Shown one piece after another: positions 34,211-43,002 of a stretch of 64,000 nt of DNA. Source of the DNA: Gracilimonas sp040117685 (GTDB lineage Bacteria; Bacteroidota; Rhodothermia; Balneolales; Balneolaceae); assembly GCF_040117685.2 (NCBI RefSeq), contig NZ_JBEDYP020000009.1:62001-126000 (forward strand), given 5' to 3'. The position numbers and the translations under genes were made by a program. Within the stretch, counting starts at the first letter, position 1. Each line of letters opens with the position of its first letter. Below the pieces are notes generated by a model. The model did not search any database, had not been told where the DNA came from, and saw nothing but the letters and a program-made list of their open reading frames with translations.

Positions 34211-35719
34211 ATGGAATTTTTGAAGACATTAGGCATTGAAGGTATTAATCCCGGAACCAGTACCGGACGCAAACATCACGAGAGCAAAGAAACCATCAGC
34301 AGCTTCACCCCAACGAATGGGGATAAGATAGCTACTGTGGGAGTAACTACCCGCGAGCAATACGATCAGGTGGTTGAAGAGGCCCAAAAAGCATATAAAG
34401 TATGGAGCCAAATGCCGGCCCCTCAGCGTGGTGAAATTGTGCGCCAGATTGGCCAGAAATTACGCCAGTACAAAGAACCCCTGGGTAAACTGGTTACTTA
34501 CGAAATGGGTAAAATCTACCAGGAAGGGCTCGGTGAAGTTCAGGAAATGATCGATATCTGTGATTTTGCCGTGGGGCAGTCGCGTATGCTTTATGGTAAA
34601 ACCATGCACAGCGAGCGCCCTCAGCACCGTATGTACGAGCAATGGCATCCTCTGGGGATTGTGGGAATTATCTCTGCGTTCAACTTTCCGGTGGCCGTAT
34701 GGAGCTGGAACGCCATGATAGCTGCCGTTTGTGGAAACGTAATGATTTGGAAAGGCTCCGAAAAAACGCCCCTTTGCGGAGTGGCCGTTCAAAAGATTGT
34801 AGCTAAAGTGCTCAAAGAGAATGACCTGCCCGAAGGAATTTTCAACCTGGTTACCGGAGATCGTGAAGTAGGGGAATGGATGACCGAAGACGATCGCATC
34901 CCTCTTATTTCTGCAACCGGCTCCATCCGGATGGGTAAAGAAGTTGCCAAAACCGTAGGCGGACGATTAGGAAAAACCATCCTTGAGCTGGGCGGAAACA
35001 ACGCTATTATCATTTCCGAAGATGCTGATGTCGAAATGGCCATCCGGGCAACCGTATTTGGAGCCGTAGGAACTTGCGGTCAGCGTTGCACCAGCACGCG
35101 CCGGCTTATCGTTCAGGAATCGGTTTATGATCAGGTCAAAGACCGCTTACTCAGTATCTATGAGAACATAACTATTGGTGACCCTCTTGACGAGAGCACG
35201 CTGGTTGGGCCTATGATTGATCAGGGAGCTGTAGATCAAATGCAGAAAGCTCTGAAGGAAGTTGAAAAAGCTGGTGGTAAAATTATAACCGGTGGAGAGC
35301 CTTTGGATGAAGATGGTTTTTATGTGAAACCGGCGATCGCCGAAGTTGAAAACCATTACGACATCGTTCAGGAAGAGACTTTTGCGCCTATCCTCTACCT
35401 CATTAAATACAAAACGCTGGATGAAGCCATTGAGCTGCATAACGGTGTGAAGCAGGGACTCAGCTCGGCCATGTTTACCCTGAACATGCGTGAAGCTGAA
35501 AACTTCCTGAGTGCCCGCGGCTCCGATTGCGGAATTGCCAACATCAATATTGGAACCAGTGGGGCTGAAATTGGCGGTGCTTTTGGCGGTGAGAAAGAAA
35601 CCGGGGGCGGACGCGAATCCGGTTCCGATGCCTGGAAAGCCTACATGCGTCGCCAAACTAACACCATGAACTGGGGTGATTCGCTGCCGCTTGCACAGGG
35701 CATCGATTTTGATGTTTAA
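34211..35719 (+). CDS. ALDH7-type aldehyde dehydrogenase (aminoadipate semialdehyde-like)
   Basis: The 502-residue NAD-dependent dehydrogenase has the catalytic Cys293 ('GTCGQRCTSTRRL'), Glu259 ('ILELGGNN') and Asn158 ('SAFNFPVAVWSWNAM'). The overall sequence, including 'GEIVRQIGQKLR' and 'NINIGTSGAEIGGAFGGEKETGGGRESGSDAWKAYMRRQT', is that of the antiquitin/ALDH7A1 family, which oxidises alpha-aminoadipate semialdehyde in lysine breakdown and related aldehydes. Substrate in this organism is inferred from family. It is monocistronic, with the CGTAGAGACAC hairpin 15 bases after its stop. Confidence 0.92.
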   Translation: MEFLKTLGIEGINPGTSTGRKHHESKETISSFTPTNGDKIATVGVTTREQYDQVVEEAQKAYKVWSQMPAPQRGEIVRQIGQKLRQYKEPLGKLVTYEMGKIYQEGLGEVQEMIDICDFAVGQSRMLYGKTMHSERPQHRMYEQWHPLGIVGIISAFNFPVAVWSWNAMIAAVCGNVMIWKGSEKTPLCGVAVQKIVAKVLKENDLPEGIFNLVTGDREVGEWMTEDDRIPLISATGSIRMGKEVAKTVGGRLGKTILELGGNNAIIISEDADVEMAIRATVFGAVGTCGQRCTSTRRLIVQESVYDQVKDRLLSIYENITIGDPLDESTLVGPMIDQGAVDQMQKALKEVEKAGGKIITGGEPLDEDGFYVKPAIAEVENHYDIVQEETFAPILYLIKYKTLDEAIELHNGVKQGLSSAMFTLNMREAENFLSARGSDCGIANINIGTSGAEIGGAFGGEKETGGGRESGSDAWKAYMRRQTNTMNWGDSLPLAQGIDFDV

Positions 35720-35734
35720 AATTTCCTATTGAAA

Positions 35735-35768
35735 CACGTAGGGACACAAGATTTTGTGTCTCTACGTG
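35735..35768. repeat. CGTAGAGACACAAG hairpin, copy 2
   Basis: ACGTAGGGACACAA-GATT-TTGTGTCTCTACGT forms a 14-bp stem with one mismatch, closed by C-G outside. It differs from the 19330 copy at a single base in the left arm. It lies between the ALDH gene and the DUF985 gene; on the plus strand it is followed by G rather than T, so it is a weak terminator at best. Confidence 0.85.
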
Positions 35769-35785
35769 GTATTCAATATAAAATC

Positions 35786-36289
35786 ATGGATACAATAGAA
35801 AAACTAATCGCCCATTTTGATCTTCAGGAACACCCTGAAGGCGGTTATTTCAAGGAGACGTACCGAAGTGAGGGTGTTATTCCCGAAGCTGTTTTCCCGA
35901 ATACTTTTGAGGGAAGCCGTAATTACAGTACGGGTATTTATTTTCTGCTGACCTCAGACACTTTCTCCGCTTTTCACAGAATCCGGCAGGATGAAATGTG
36001 GCATTTTTATCAGGGTTCGCCGCTTACCATTCACATGATCAGTCCGGATGGCAACTACTCTAAGCAAGTGGTTGGGTTGGACTTCGAAAACGGAGAGCTT
36101 CCTCAATTCACCGTACCCAAGGAGTATTGGTTTGCAGCGGAAGTCAACCAACCAGACAGCTATTCATTTGCAGGCTGCACGGTTTCTCCCGGCTTTGATT
36201 TCCGGGATTTTGAACTGGCCAAAGAAAGAAGTTTAAGCAGTAAGTTCCCCAAACATAAAGACCTGATTTCCCGACTTACCCGAGGGTAG
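35786..36289 (+). CDS. DUF985 cupin protein
   Basis: Starting at ATG 35786 (the upstream TTG at 35729 lies before the repeat), the protein has 167 residues of a single cupin: 'HFDLQEHPEGGYFKETYRSEG', 'YFLLTSDTFSAFHRIRQDEMWHFYQGSP' and 'YSFAGCTVSPGFDFRDFELA'. This is the DUF985 (PF06172) family, RmlC-like beta-barrels of mostly unknown activity. Its His and Glu residues in 'FHRIRQDEMWHF' would form the metal site usual in cupins. It could be co-transcribed with the ALDH gene, but the hairpin between them makes that uncertain. Confidence 0.85.
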   Translation: MDTIEKLIAHFDLQEHPEGGYFKETYRSEGVIPEAVFPNTFEGSRNYSTGIYFLLTSDTFSAFHRIRQDEMWHFYQGSPLTIHMISPDGNYSKQVVGLDFENGELPQFTVPKEYWFAAEVNQPDSYSFAGCTVSPGFDFRDFELAKERSLSSKFPKHKDLISRLTRG

Positions 36290-36301
36290 ATCCCTTATTA
36301 A

Positions 36302-38866
36302 TTACTTGATAAGGGTAAGCTTACGAATCATTGTTTGGTTACCGGCATCCAGTTTATACAAGTAAACCCCGCTCGAAAATTTACCGGACGATGCATCCCA
36401 ACTCAATGAATGGGTTCCCTGTGGTTTCACTCCATTCTCAAGCACGGCTACTTCTCTCCCCATAATGTCATATACCGTGAGCTTTACCCTGCCCGGTTTA
36501 TCTAAGCGGTAAGAAATGGTGGTCGTCGGGTTAAAGGGATTTGGATAATTTTGATACAGCTCAAAGCCTTTTACTGCCTCTTCAGGCTCCTCTTTCTCTG
36601 TTGCTACCAGTACATCGCTGTTCTCTGCTCCCGGAGTACCGTGACCTTCCGAAGCGGCCCAATTTTCCGCTTTTGAATTATCCAATCTTGGATGGGTTAA
36701 TGAAAGAGTGGCACCTTGTCCATCCGCTTCTGCCGGCCAGGGCGAGTCATCACTGTAGGTAACCTGATCCACGATTTCTCCATCATCATCAAAAAGACGA
36801 AGAAGTTCTCCGCTTCCGGCAAAACCAAAGTCGATATCTCCCACAAAATTATTTACTTCAGGAAACAGGGAACTAAAACTTACACTATCCCGGGTGAGCA
36901 CCAAAAACCCTTCGCTTTCCAATACGGTACCTTCGGAAAAAGTAAATACGTGCTCATCATCTGAATCAGAGAAATACCAGCCTCCTAAATCAATGTGAGT
37001 GTCGGTATTATTGTAAAACTCAACCCAGTCTTCGGTATCAAAATCTTCGGCTGAGTTATAGTTTATCTCATTAATTACAACCGGAGTATCATCGGAAAGG
37101 TCATTCCTTTTAAACATGGCCGTTAAAGACGTCTCCCCATCAATGGTTATATCAGCAATTGAACGAGTACCGGAAACAGCACCACTCCAGCCTACAAATG
37201 TATAACCCGCTGCCGGGACCGCTTCGATATTGGTGGGGATGGATTTATAGATCAGCACCCAGTCTGTAGTATCCGATCGTACCGTTTCTACATTAACTGA
37301 GCCTCCTTCAGCCGGGCTGGAAGACACTTCGAGTTTGCTTACGCTAGGGAGCTCAAAGAAATCCTGAAGATGTGTCCGGGCTTTTGTTTGCCGATTTCGA
37401 ACAAAGAACTTCATTTTCTCGATGTGCTTATCCCAGTTCATCCCTGAACCCAACCGAAATGATTTCTCCCACCTTTCCATATGACGCGGCACTTCCGGTT
37501 CTATCAGAGATGCTGTACTGTCAATAACACCCAAAAGCCGTTGAGGCGAGAAAGACGCATGAATATGAATGCTATATCGCTGAATAAACTTATTCCTGAA
37601 AGTTTCATTAGTTAGCAAATTCCTGAATAAAAACGTCGACCATGCAGGGTTTGCATAATAAATGGTGTTGGTTGTTGCCACCAGGTCCAGGCTGTTGGTA
37701 TCATCCTGCCCATAGCTATGGCTGTTCATGGTCATGTCCATGTCGTACATGATCCATCGCCACTTTCCATCCGCACTTTGAGGCCTCCAGTAACGGATAT
37801 TGTTGGCCGGCCAATCTCCATTTGCCATATAAACCTGAGTGATCACATAGTCGATATACTGATCCACATCCATTTGGCGGCTAACCCACTCGTAATTTTC
37901 CTGTACCGACAGGTCGTTATTCTCTATAAAATCAATCATAGCCTGGTAATGCGTATCGGCCCCCTCTTTTACATCCATATTTCCGGTGAGAATATCGAGT
38001 TGTTCTTCATCATAGCCATAATTCGATTCGATAAAATCTTCATTTTGCTTTTCGCGGAGGATGTGTATTCCCCAATATTCTCCATTCAGAAAAACGGCAA
38101 CAGGCTTAAAAGCCTGATACCCTAAATCCATCCTATCCTTTACCATTGCCTGAATGGATGCGTTTCGGATCATGGCCCGGTACCAATCCTGTCCACCACT
38201 TCTCAATGCAAGCCGGTCGAACTCGGTGAAGGGCTTGTCTTCAAAAAGCGGATAGTTCAGCTTCTTGAGGCCATAACCTCCCCGAAAGTAGATATCCAGC
38301 GACTTTTGATCATACAGGCGGGTGCAACCACCCCCGATTTTTACTCCCGCATTAACGCTAAAACCAGGTGTCCTGTCTTTTTCAAAAAAGGTTAAATGAA
38401 CAGGCCGTTCCCAATCCTGATTCCAATTTCGGGGAGTGCTTCGGCAGTATCCCGGAATGCCATTGGTACCTTCCACGTAGATACCTGCACTGTCGGAGAA
38501 AAAACCGGGCGGATTTGTGGTAACTGACAAAACCGGTAATTCAGTGGGTTCATCAATAAAGTAAGATCTGAAAATATATGAGGTATCAGTCCGGTTGCCT
38601 GATAATATCATAGCCCGAAGTACAGACGTCTGATTAATTATTACCGAATCCTGAAAAAGCATGGCCGAGGTGTCTGGTATTTCTCCGTTCAGAGTATAGA
38701 ATACAGAAGACGAATCATCAACACCCATAACTTCAACAACAACCGAATCGGAATAAAAACCACTTTCTGTTATGTCTATTGTATTAGGCTCCTGAGCCTG
38801 AACCATGACATAAGGGCAAAGTGAAATCAAAATTATGGATACTTTCAGCAAGTGGTTTTGAAACAT
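36302..38866 (-). CDS. CotH-kinase/lamin-tail protein with T9SS sorting tail
   Basis: An 854-residue secreted protein built from a signal peptide (cleaved near 'VMVQAQEP'), a chitobiase C-terminal-like domain (about 30-110; 'GFYSDSVVVEVMGVDDSSSVFYT'), a CotH-like kinase domain (about 165-480; 'RWIMYDMDMTM', 'GEYWGIHILREKQNEDF'), an InlB-type beta-repeat (about 505-590), a lamin-tail domain (about 595-720; 'PVVINEINYNSAEDFDTEDW') and the type IX sorting tail 'YQNYPNPFNPTTTISYRL...GREVAVLENG'. CotH kinases in other species phosphorylate surface proteins; here the substrate is unknown. It shares the lamin-tail domain with the frameshifted protein at 20.4 kb. Export by the type IX system is inferred from the tail. 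Confidence 0.92.
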   Translation of the reverse strand: MFQNHLLKVSIILISLCPYVMVQAQEPNTIDITESGFYSDSVVVEVMGVDDSSSVFYTLNGEIPDTSAMLFQDSVIINQTSVLRAMILSGNRTDTSYIFRSYFIDEPTELPVLSVTTNPPGFFSDSAGIYVEGTNGIPGYCRSTPRNWNQDWERPVHLTFFEKDRTPGFSVNAGVKIGGGCTRLYDQKSLDIYFRGGYGLKKLNYPLFEDKPFTEFDRLALRSGGQDWYRAMIRNASIQAMVKDRMDLGYQAFKPVAVFLNGEYWGIHILREKQNEDFIESNYGYDEEQLDILTGNMDVKEGADTHYQAMIDFIENNDLSVQENYEWVSRQMDVDQYIDYVITQVYMANGDWPANNIRYWRPQSADGKWRWIMYDMDMTMNSHSYGQDDTNSLDLVATTNTIYYANPAWSTFLFRNLLTNETFRNKFIQRYSIHIHASFSPQRLLGVIDSTASLIEPEVPRHMERWEKSFRLGSGMNWDKHIEKMKFFVRNRQTKARTHLQDFFELPSVSKLEVSSSPAEGGSVNVETVRSDTTDWVLIYKSIPTNIEAVPAAGYTFVGWSGAVSGTRSIADITIDGETSLTAMFKRNDLSDDTPVVINEINYNSAEDFDTEDWVEFYNNTDTHIDLGGWYFSDSDDEHVFTFSEGTVLESEGFLVLTRDSVSFSSLFPEVNNFVGDIDFGFAGSGELLRLFDDDGEIVDQVTYSDDSPWPAEADGQGATLSLTHPRLDNSKAENWAASEGHGTPGAENSDVLVATEKEEPEEAVKGFELYQNYPNPFNPTTTISYRLDKPGRVKLTVYDIMGREVAVLENGVKPQGTHSLSWDASSGKFSSGVYLYKLDAGNQTMIRKLTLIK

Positions 38867-38958
38867 TTTCTACAAATTGAATGGAATTGATTACCCGTAA
38901 TTAAAGGCCTTTTGAAGAATAAGAGGTGAAATAAAATGTAATTTATTTTTGACCCGTT

Positions 38959-39825
38959 TTATCCGAAAACCTTCATCCATCCCAAAGTAACAAATAACAG
39001 GATGAGGCGATAAGTTTGAATGAGCGGGACAAATGCGGCGTTTAAGAGAATCACTTTTATTCCCTTTGTCAAAACACTTCCGGTAAAAAAGTTTCTGTAT
39101 AGGAAATAGCCATATACATTCAGAATCAATAAAACGGTAACAGACAAACTCATCTCAGTAATTAATTCCATCATCCCATCAATCTCAAAATACGTTGCAA
39201 TCAGCTTATAGGAACCGGGAAGTACGGAACATAGAAATAATACCAAAAAGGCATTCAGAACTAAGCTGTAATTGATGTGATATAGTAAAGGCTTTTCATT
39301 TCTTTTGCTAAGATTACATAGCCATGTGACCATAGAAAAAACAAGTGGCAGAATGATAAGCAGCGCTTTTGAAAGGATTTGCGTCAGCTCATTGTATTCC
39401 GGGGCAAATTCGGAATAACTCATTCCGGCAGAAGCGATAAATGAAGTAATAAAACCCTCCGTAAACTCGCTGTAAGGAAGGCGGTTTAGTTGCGTATGCA
39501 ATGTAGTTTTAAAAGTATCCACTGCCGGAAATATGAAATAAAACGCATTTGCCAGAATGAAAAGCTTGATGGGAGACACATACTTTTTCCGAGCTCCCTG
39601 CACATATTCTGTAATGTAAACCTTTGGCCTGGTCAGAAAAGCCTTGAATGTATTCAGAAAACTGTTCTCGAAATTCAGCCAGCCATTCACAAACTCATTG
39701 AAAAGAACCGATACCCTGTAATCTTTCTCCGATAACTTCCGCTGCCCGCATTCCGGGCAATACGGGGTGTTAAAAGGCTTATGGCCACAATTCGGGCATT
39801 CTTTTATATCAACCAATTCCGACAT
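38959..39825 (-). CDS. DUF3667 membrane protein with zinc ribbon
   Basis: The 288-residue protein starts with a four-Cys zinc ribbon ('CPNCGHKPFNTPYCPECGQ'), followed by 'FNEFVNGWLNFENSFLNTFKAFLTRP' and 'SPIKLFILANAFYFIFP', the hallmark of DUF3667, then four more membrane helices. Function is unknown. It follows the PLP decarboxylase by only six bases and is the last gene of the four-gene minus-strand operon, so it may help export or insert something linked to it (inference). Confidence 0.88.
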   Translation of the reverse strand: MSELVDIKECPNCGHKPFNTPYCPECGQRKLSEKDYRVSVLFNEFVNGWLNFENSFLNTFKAFLTRPKVYITEYVQGARKKYVSPIKLFILANAFYFIFPAVDTFKTTLHTQLNRLPYSEFTEGFITSFIASAGMSYSEFAPEYNELTQILSKALLIILPLVFSMVTWLCNLSKRNEKPLLYHINYSLVLNAFLVLFLCSVLPGSYKLIATYFEIDGMMELITEMSLSVTVLLILNVYGYFLYRNFFTGSVLTKGIKVILLNAAFVPLIQTYRLILLFVTLGWMKVFG

Positions 39826-39831
39826 GGTTGA

Positions 39832-41172
39832 CTATATAGCTTTTTCAATCCTTTGGAGCAACTCCTTTACAAAAGCTTTTTGCTCCGGTTTCATAAACAC
39901 ACTCCTTAGAATAGTCACCTGATCCGAGTCTACATTATATTCGGGGTGAAGTTGAGTAAAAGTGCCTGCAGGAATTTTATACAGGGAAAGGTAGAATGAC
40001 TGCTCCCTCATACCGGCATCAAACACGGCTTTTGATTTTTCTGAAATCTCCGATGTTGTCTCTGCTTCTGCCGGGAAGTATCCCAGGATATCCAACTCCG
40101 GTTTCTTGTAAGCTTTCAGCTTTTCACTTGTGCTGATCAGTTCGTACATGTTTTGGGCTGCCTGCAAACACTTTTTCAAAACAGGGCCGAACCCTTCCTC
40201 TTCTTCTAAGGGAAATAGTTGCAAGGTAGCCCATAGAGCAACTGCTGCTGCCCCGGCCCTGGAACATTCCAGGCTGATTTCTCCAAGGTGAAGATCTTCC
40301 GAAGTGAAATAGGTATAGGGAGAATCATGCTTATAGAATTTACCTACAGTCGGGTCTTTGAAAAGCACACAGCCACAACCATAAGGCTGAAGCCCGTGTT
40401 TATGTGGATCCACTACAATGCTGTCGGCTTCCTCCATGAGTTTCCAGCACGTTCCGTCTATGATCCCGGAATCTTTGAGAGTCCTGAAGAACCCGCCATA
40501 GGCCGCATCGATATGGATGCGTATTCCATGTTTTTTTGCCCAGGGCAAAATCTGGTCAAGAGGTTCAACTTCTCCCAAACCGGTAGTACCGAGTGTGACA
40601 ACTATGGTTCCCATTTCTTGCGGATCTGTAGCATCCAGATCAAAAGAACCATCATCCTTCAACGGCACCTTTATTCCCTCCACCCTCAATACTCCACACA
40701 TCCGATGATGGGTGTAATGGGAATTTTCCGAGAAGGCAATTTTTTTATCAGGATGAGATTCCCGTGCTACCCAAAGAGCTTCCAGGTTAGCAATGGTTCC
40801 GCTTGCTGTAAGGTGTCCCAAAAACTCTTCTCCATATCCAAAAAAGTGCGCCAGATCAGCCAACACTTCTTTTTCCATTTCAGATGATGGAGGCCCGCCG
40901 TCTAATGCATGGTTATTGGGGTTGATGGACATCGCCATAGCATAGGCCGCCCAAGTAAGCGGATGAGGTGGCTTCAGCATCTGCCCCGCGTATACCGGAT
41001 GATGAAATGGAAAATTACATTTCAACCGCTGCACCAAGCGGGCAAAGACTTCCTGCTCCTTTTTTTCAGAAACCGAAAGCGAGTCGTCCTGTTCCCACTC
41101 TCCAAAAGAAGCCTTCCACTCTGAAAGCTGCTCCAGAGCCCGGTCTAAAGTTTTTTGCGCGTTTTCATCCAT
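39832..41172 (-). CDS. Group II PLP-dependent amino acid decarboxylase
   Basis: The 446-residue enzyme has the fold-type I decarboxylase core: 'HIDAAYGGFF' (Asp that binds the pyridine N) and the Schiff-base Lys in 'VVDPHKHGLQPYGCG', near residue 260. 'GHLTASGTIANLEALWVARESHPDK' marks the tyrosine/glutamate/aspartate decarboxylase group; substrate is unresolved. Its ATG overlaps the DUF3078 stop by one base (TAATG), so translation is coupled. Being downstream of an outer-membrane-like DUF3078 protein and a PyrR-like protein is unusual for such an enzyme, and the role of the operon is unclear. Confidence 0.88.
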   Translation of the reverse strand: MDENAQKTLDRALEQLSEWKASFGEWEQDDSLSVSEKKEQEVFARLVQRLKCNFPFHHPVYAGQMLKPPHPLTWAAYAMAMSINPNNHALDGGPPSSEMEKEVLADLAHFFGYGEEFLGHLTASGTIANLEALWVARESHPDKKIAFSENSHYTHHRMCGVLRVEGIKVPLKDDGSFDLDATDPQEMGTIVVTLGTTGLGEVEPLDQILPWAKKHGIRIHIDAAYGGFFRTLKDSGIIDGTCWKLMEEADSIVVDPHKHGLQPYGCGCVLFKDPTVGKFYKHDSPYTYFTSEDLHLGEISLECSRAGAAAVALWATLQLFPLEEEEGFGPVLKKCLQAAQNMYELISTSEKLKAYKKPELDILGYFPAEAETTSEISEKSKAVFDAGMREQSFYLSLYKIPAGTFTQLHPEYNVDSDQVTILRSVFMKPEQKAFVKELLQRIEKAI

Positions 41173-42047
41173 TAGTAAAGGTTTACAGAAACACCGGCAG
41201 ACAGAACCTGCTTAAGCTGTACTTCACTGGAAAAGTCATTGTCGTAGCGAAGTTCGAACTGAAACGAAGCGCTCACTATACTGTTGATTTGCCCCACCAG
41301 TTCATTCCCCCACATTACATCTGTTTCGCTGACGGGAATCAGGAAATTGGTAAAGGTTTCCAGGCTGCTGCTGTACAATATGTTTTCAGCTACTTGTTTT
41401 TCAAAGGTGATGCCGGTCGTTAAACCACCTTCTGACCGGAAATTATCGCCCGGATCAAGACCATACACTGCAGACAAGCTGTCATTATTTACAATGGTTT
41501 GCTTAAGTCCCAAACCCGCTTCGAATGTAAAAGCGTTGTTGGGTTCGTATGCCAAACCAACTCCTTCATTAATATAAGCAGGGGCCATAAAGTCTGAGAT
41601 CAAGACATCAGGAACTCCTTCTTCACTGCTGTATTCGTAACCTTTATCAAACTGGGTTTGAAAGCCAACGACACCATAGGCAGCCAGTGAGCCGTCTTCC
41701 TCGAAGGTATAAGTAAACCGGTTTCTGATAGAAATAAGGTCATCCGTTTTACGGACCCCTTCGTTCTTAATTCGGGATTGCCCGTACTTCACGTTGGTTC
41801 TGAATCCATAGGCAAATTGGTCCTGCCGGTAAAGTAAATTAAGAACGGATGAACCCGTACCGCTCACCGAGCTGGCGCCACCCTGAGACCAATTACTGTA
41901 GGCTGCTTGAGAACCATTAAAACTGGCCACCCATTTTTGTTCCCATCCGCTTAATGTATCGGGAATGGTAATGGTTTGGGCTGAAATTGTTAGTGAAATA
42001 AAACTTAAAAAAAGAAAGGCTGTTAAGGCTTTAATTCTGATGGTCAT
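41172..42047 (-). CDS. DUF3078 outer-membrane-like protein
   Basis: The 291-residue protein has a signal peptide ending 'SLTISAQTI' and the DUF3078 signature 'WEQKWVASFNGSQAAYSNWSQGGASSVSGTGS' followed by alternating amphipathic strands up to the last Tyr ('SAGVSVNLY'), the layout of a small outer-membrane beta barrel. Family function is unknown. It lies between the PyrR-like gene (17-base gap) and the decarboxylase (one-base overlap), so it is the second gene of a four-gene operon. Confidence 0.88.
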   Translation of the reverse strand: MTIRIKALTAFLFLSFISLTISAQTITIPDTLSGWEQKWVASFNGSQAAYSNWSQGGASSVSGTGSSVLNLLYRQDQFAYGFRTNVKYGQSRIKNEGVRKTDDLISIRNRFTYTFEEDGSLAAYGVVGFQTQFDKGYEYSSEEGVPDVLISDFMAPAYINEGVGLAYEPNNAFTFEAGLGLKQTIVNNDSLSAVYGLDPGDNFRSEGGLTTGITFEKQVAENILYSSSLETFTNFLIPVSETDVMWGNELVGQINSIVSASFQFELRYDNDFSSEVQLKQVLSAGVSVNLY

Positions 42048-42064
42048 TTTACAATTTTGGTTAG

Positions 42065-42568
42065 TTAATTATTCTTAAAAAGTACGGCTTGATTCAGGGA
42101 GCTATTTTTCAGCATCACCTCAATATGTTCTCCGGGCTTGGTAGGCACGGTTATACCCATTAAGTCTGTTCGCAGCGGGTACTTTCGGTGACCCCGATCC
42201 AATAAAGCAGCTATTTCAATACTTTCAGGCTCATATACACTACAAACAGCTGACAGTGCACCAAACATAGTTTTACCGGAGAAAATCACATCATCAACAA
42301 GCAACACAAACTTATCGTTGCAATCCGGAAGGCTGCTTTTGGATGCCTTTCCCTGTACATCATATCGGTGCACCTCGATATCAGTTCCCATTAATTCTTC
42401 GAGACTCTCTCCAAGAAGCCGGGCCGTTGCTTCTCCTCGTTCATTCAGGCCAATCAATACCATTTCTCCTTCATTCTCTTTATTGACTCGCTCCCAAACC
42501 TGTATCGCCATTCGCTTAAGCGTGCGCTCCATCCGCGCCCTGTCCATTAATACAATCTGCTTTTTCAT
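42065..42568 (-). CDS. pyrR: PyrR-like phosphoribosyltransferase
   Basis: The 167-residue protein has the PRPP-binding motif 'VLLVDDVIFSGKTMFGAL' and 'MVLIGLNERGEATARLLGESL', as in PyrR, the bifunctional uracil phosphoribosyltransferase and pyr-operon attenuator of Gram-positive and other bacteria. The C-terminal 'RKYPLRTDLMGITVPTKPGEHIEVML' also matches. Whether it binds RNA here is unknown; no pyr genes are adjacent and pyrF is 11 kb away in another operon. It is the first gene of its operon. Confidence 0.85.
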   Translation of the reverse strand: MKKQIVLMDRARMERTLKRMAIQVWERVNKENEGEMVLIGLNERGEATARLLGESLEELMGTDIEVHRYDVQGKASKSSLPDCNDKFVLLVDDVIFSGKTMFGALSAVCSVYEPESIEIAALLDRGHRKYPLRTDLMGITVPTKPGEHIEVMLKNSSLNQAVLFKNN

Positions 42569-42690
42569 AACCTGATTTTAAAATTTAGACAAATGTACCG
42601 TTTTCTTTACTTAGTGTTAAAAAATAACATAAAAAACACGACACAATTTGTTATCTTAACAGTGTTAACCATAACCTAAAAGAGAGAACT

Positions 42691-43002
42691 ATGAAACGAG
42701 TACTTGGAACATTATTAGTAAGTGCCACTGCCTTTGCCGGAGGTATGGTAACCGCTCTACTGCTATCCCCGAAAAGCGGAGAAGTAAATCGGCGCTGGGT
42801 AAGCAAGCAGGGGAAAAAGACCAAAGGCATTCTGGAAGAGAAAAGCCGTAAATGGAGAGAAGACAGTGAGAAAAGAATTGACCGCTTTTCCAAAGGCGTA
42901 AAAAGAACACTGAAAGATTCCGTCCCCAACTTATACGAAGCCACCGAAGATCTTTATTTTTCGGAGGGAGAGGAAGTAGAAGAAATTACCCGACATGGCT
43001 GA
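42691..43002 (+). CDS. YtxH-domain small membrane protein
   Basis: A 103-residue protein with one N-terminal membrane helix rich in small residues ('LLVSATAFAGGMVTALLLSP') followed by 'KSGEVNRRWVSKQGKKTKGILEEKSRKW', a long charged amphipathic helix, and an acidic end. This is the YtxH (GvpP-like) architecture, found in stress-related small proteins of unknown mechanism. An AGAGAG tract 5 bases before the ATG may be the ribosome site. Its end overlaps the next gene by eight bases. Confidence 0.8.
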   Translation: MKRVLGTLLVSATAFAGGMVTALLLSPKSGEVNRRWVSKQGKKTKGILEEKSRKWREDSEKRIDRFSKGVKRTLKDSVPNLYEATEDLYFSEGEEVEEITRHG

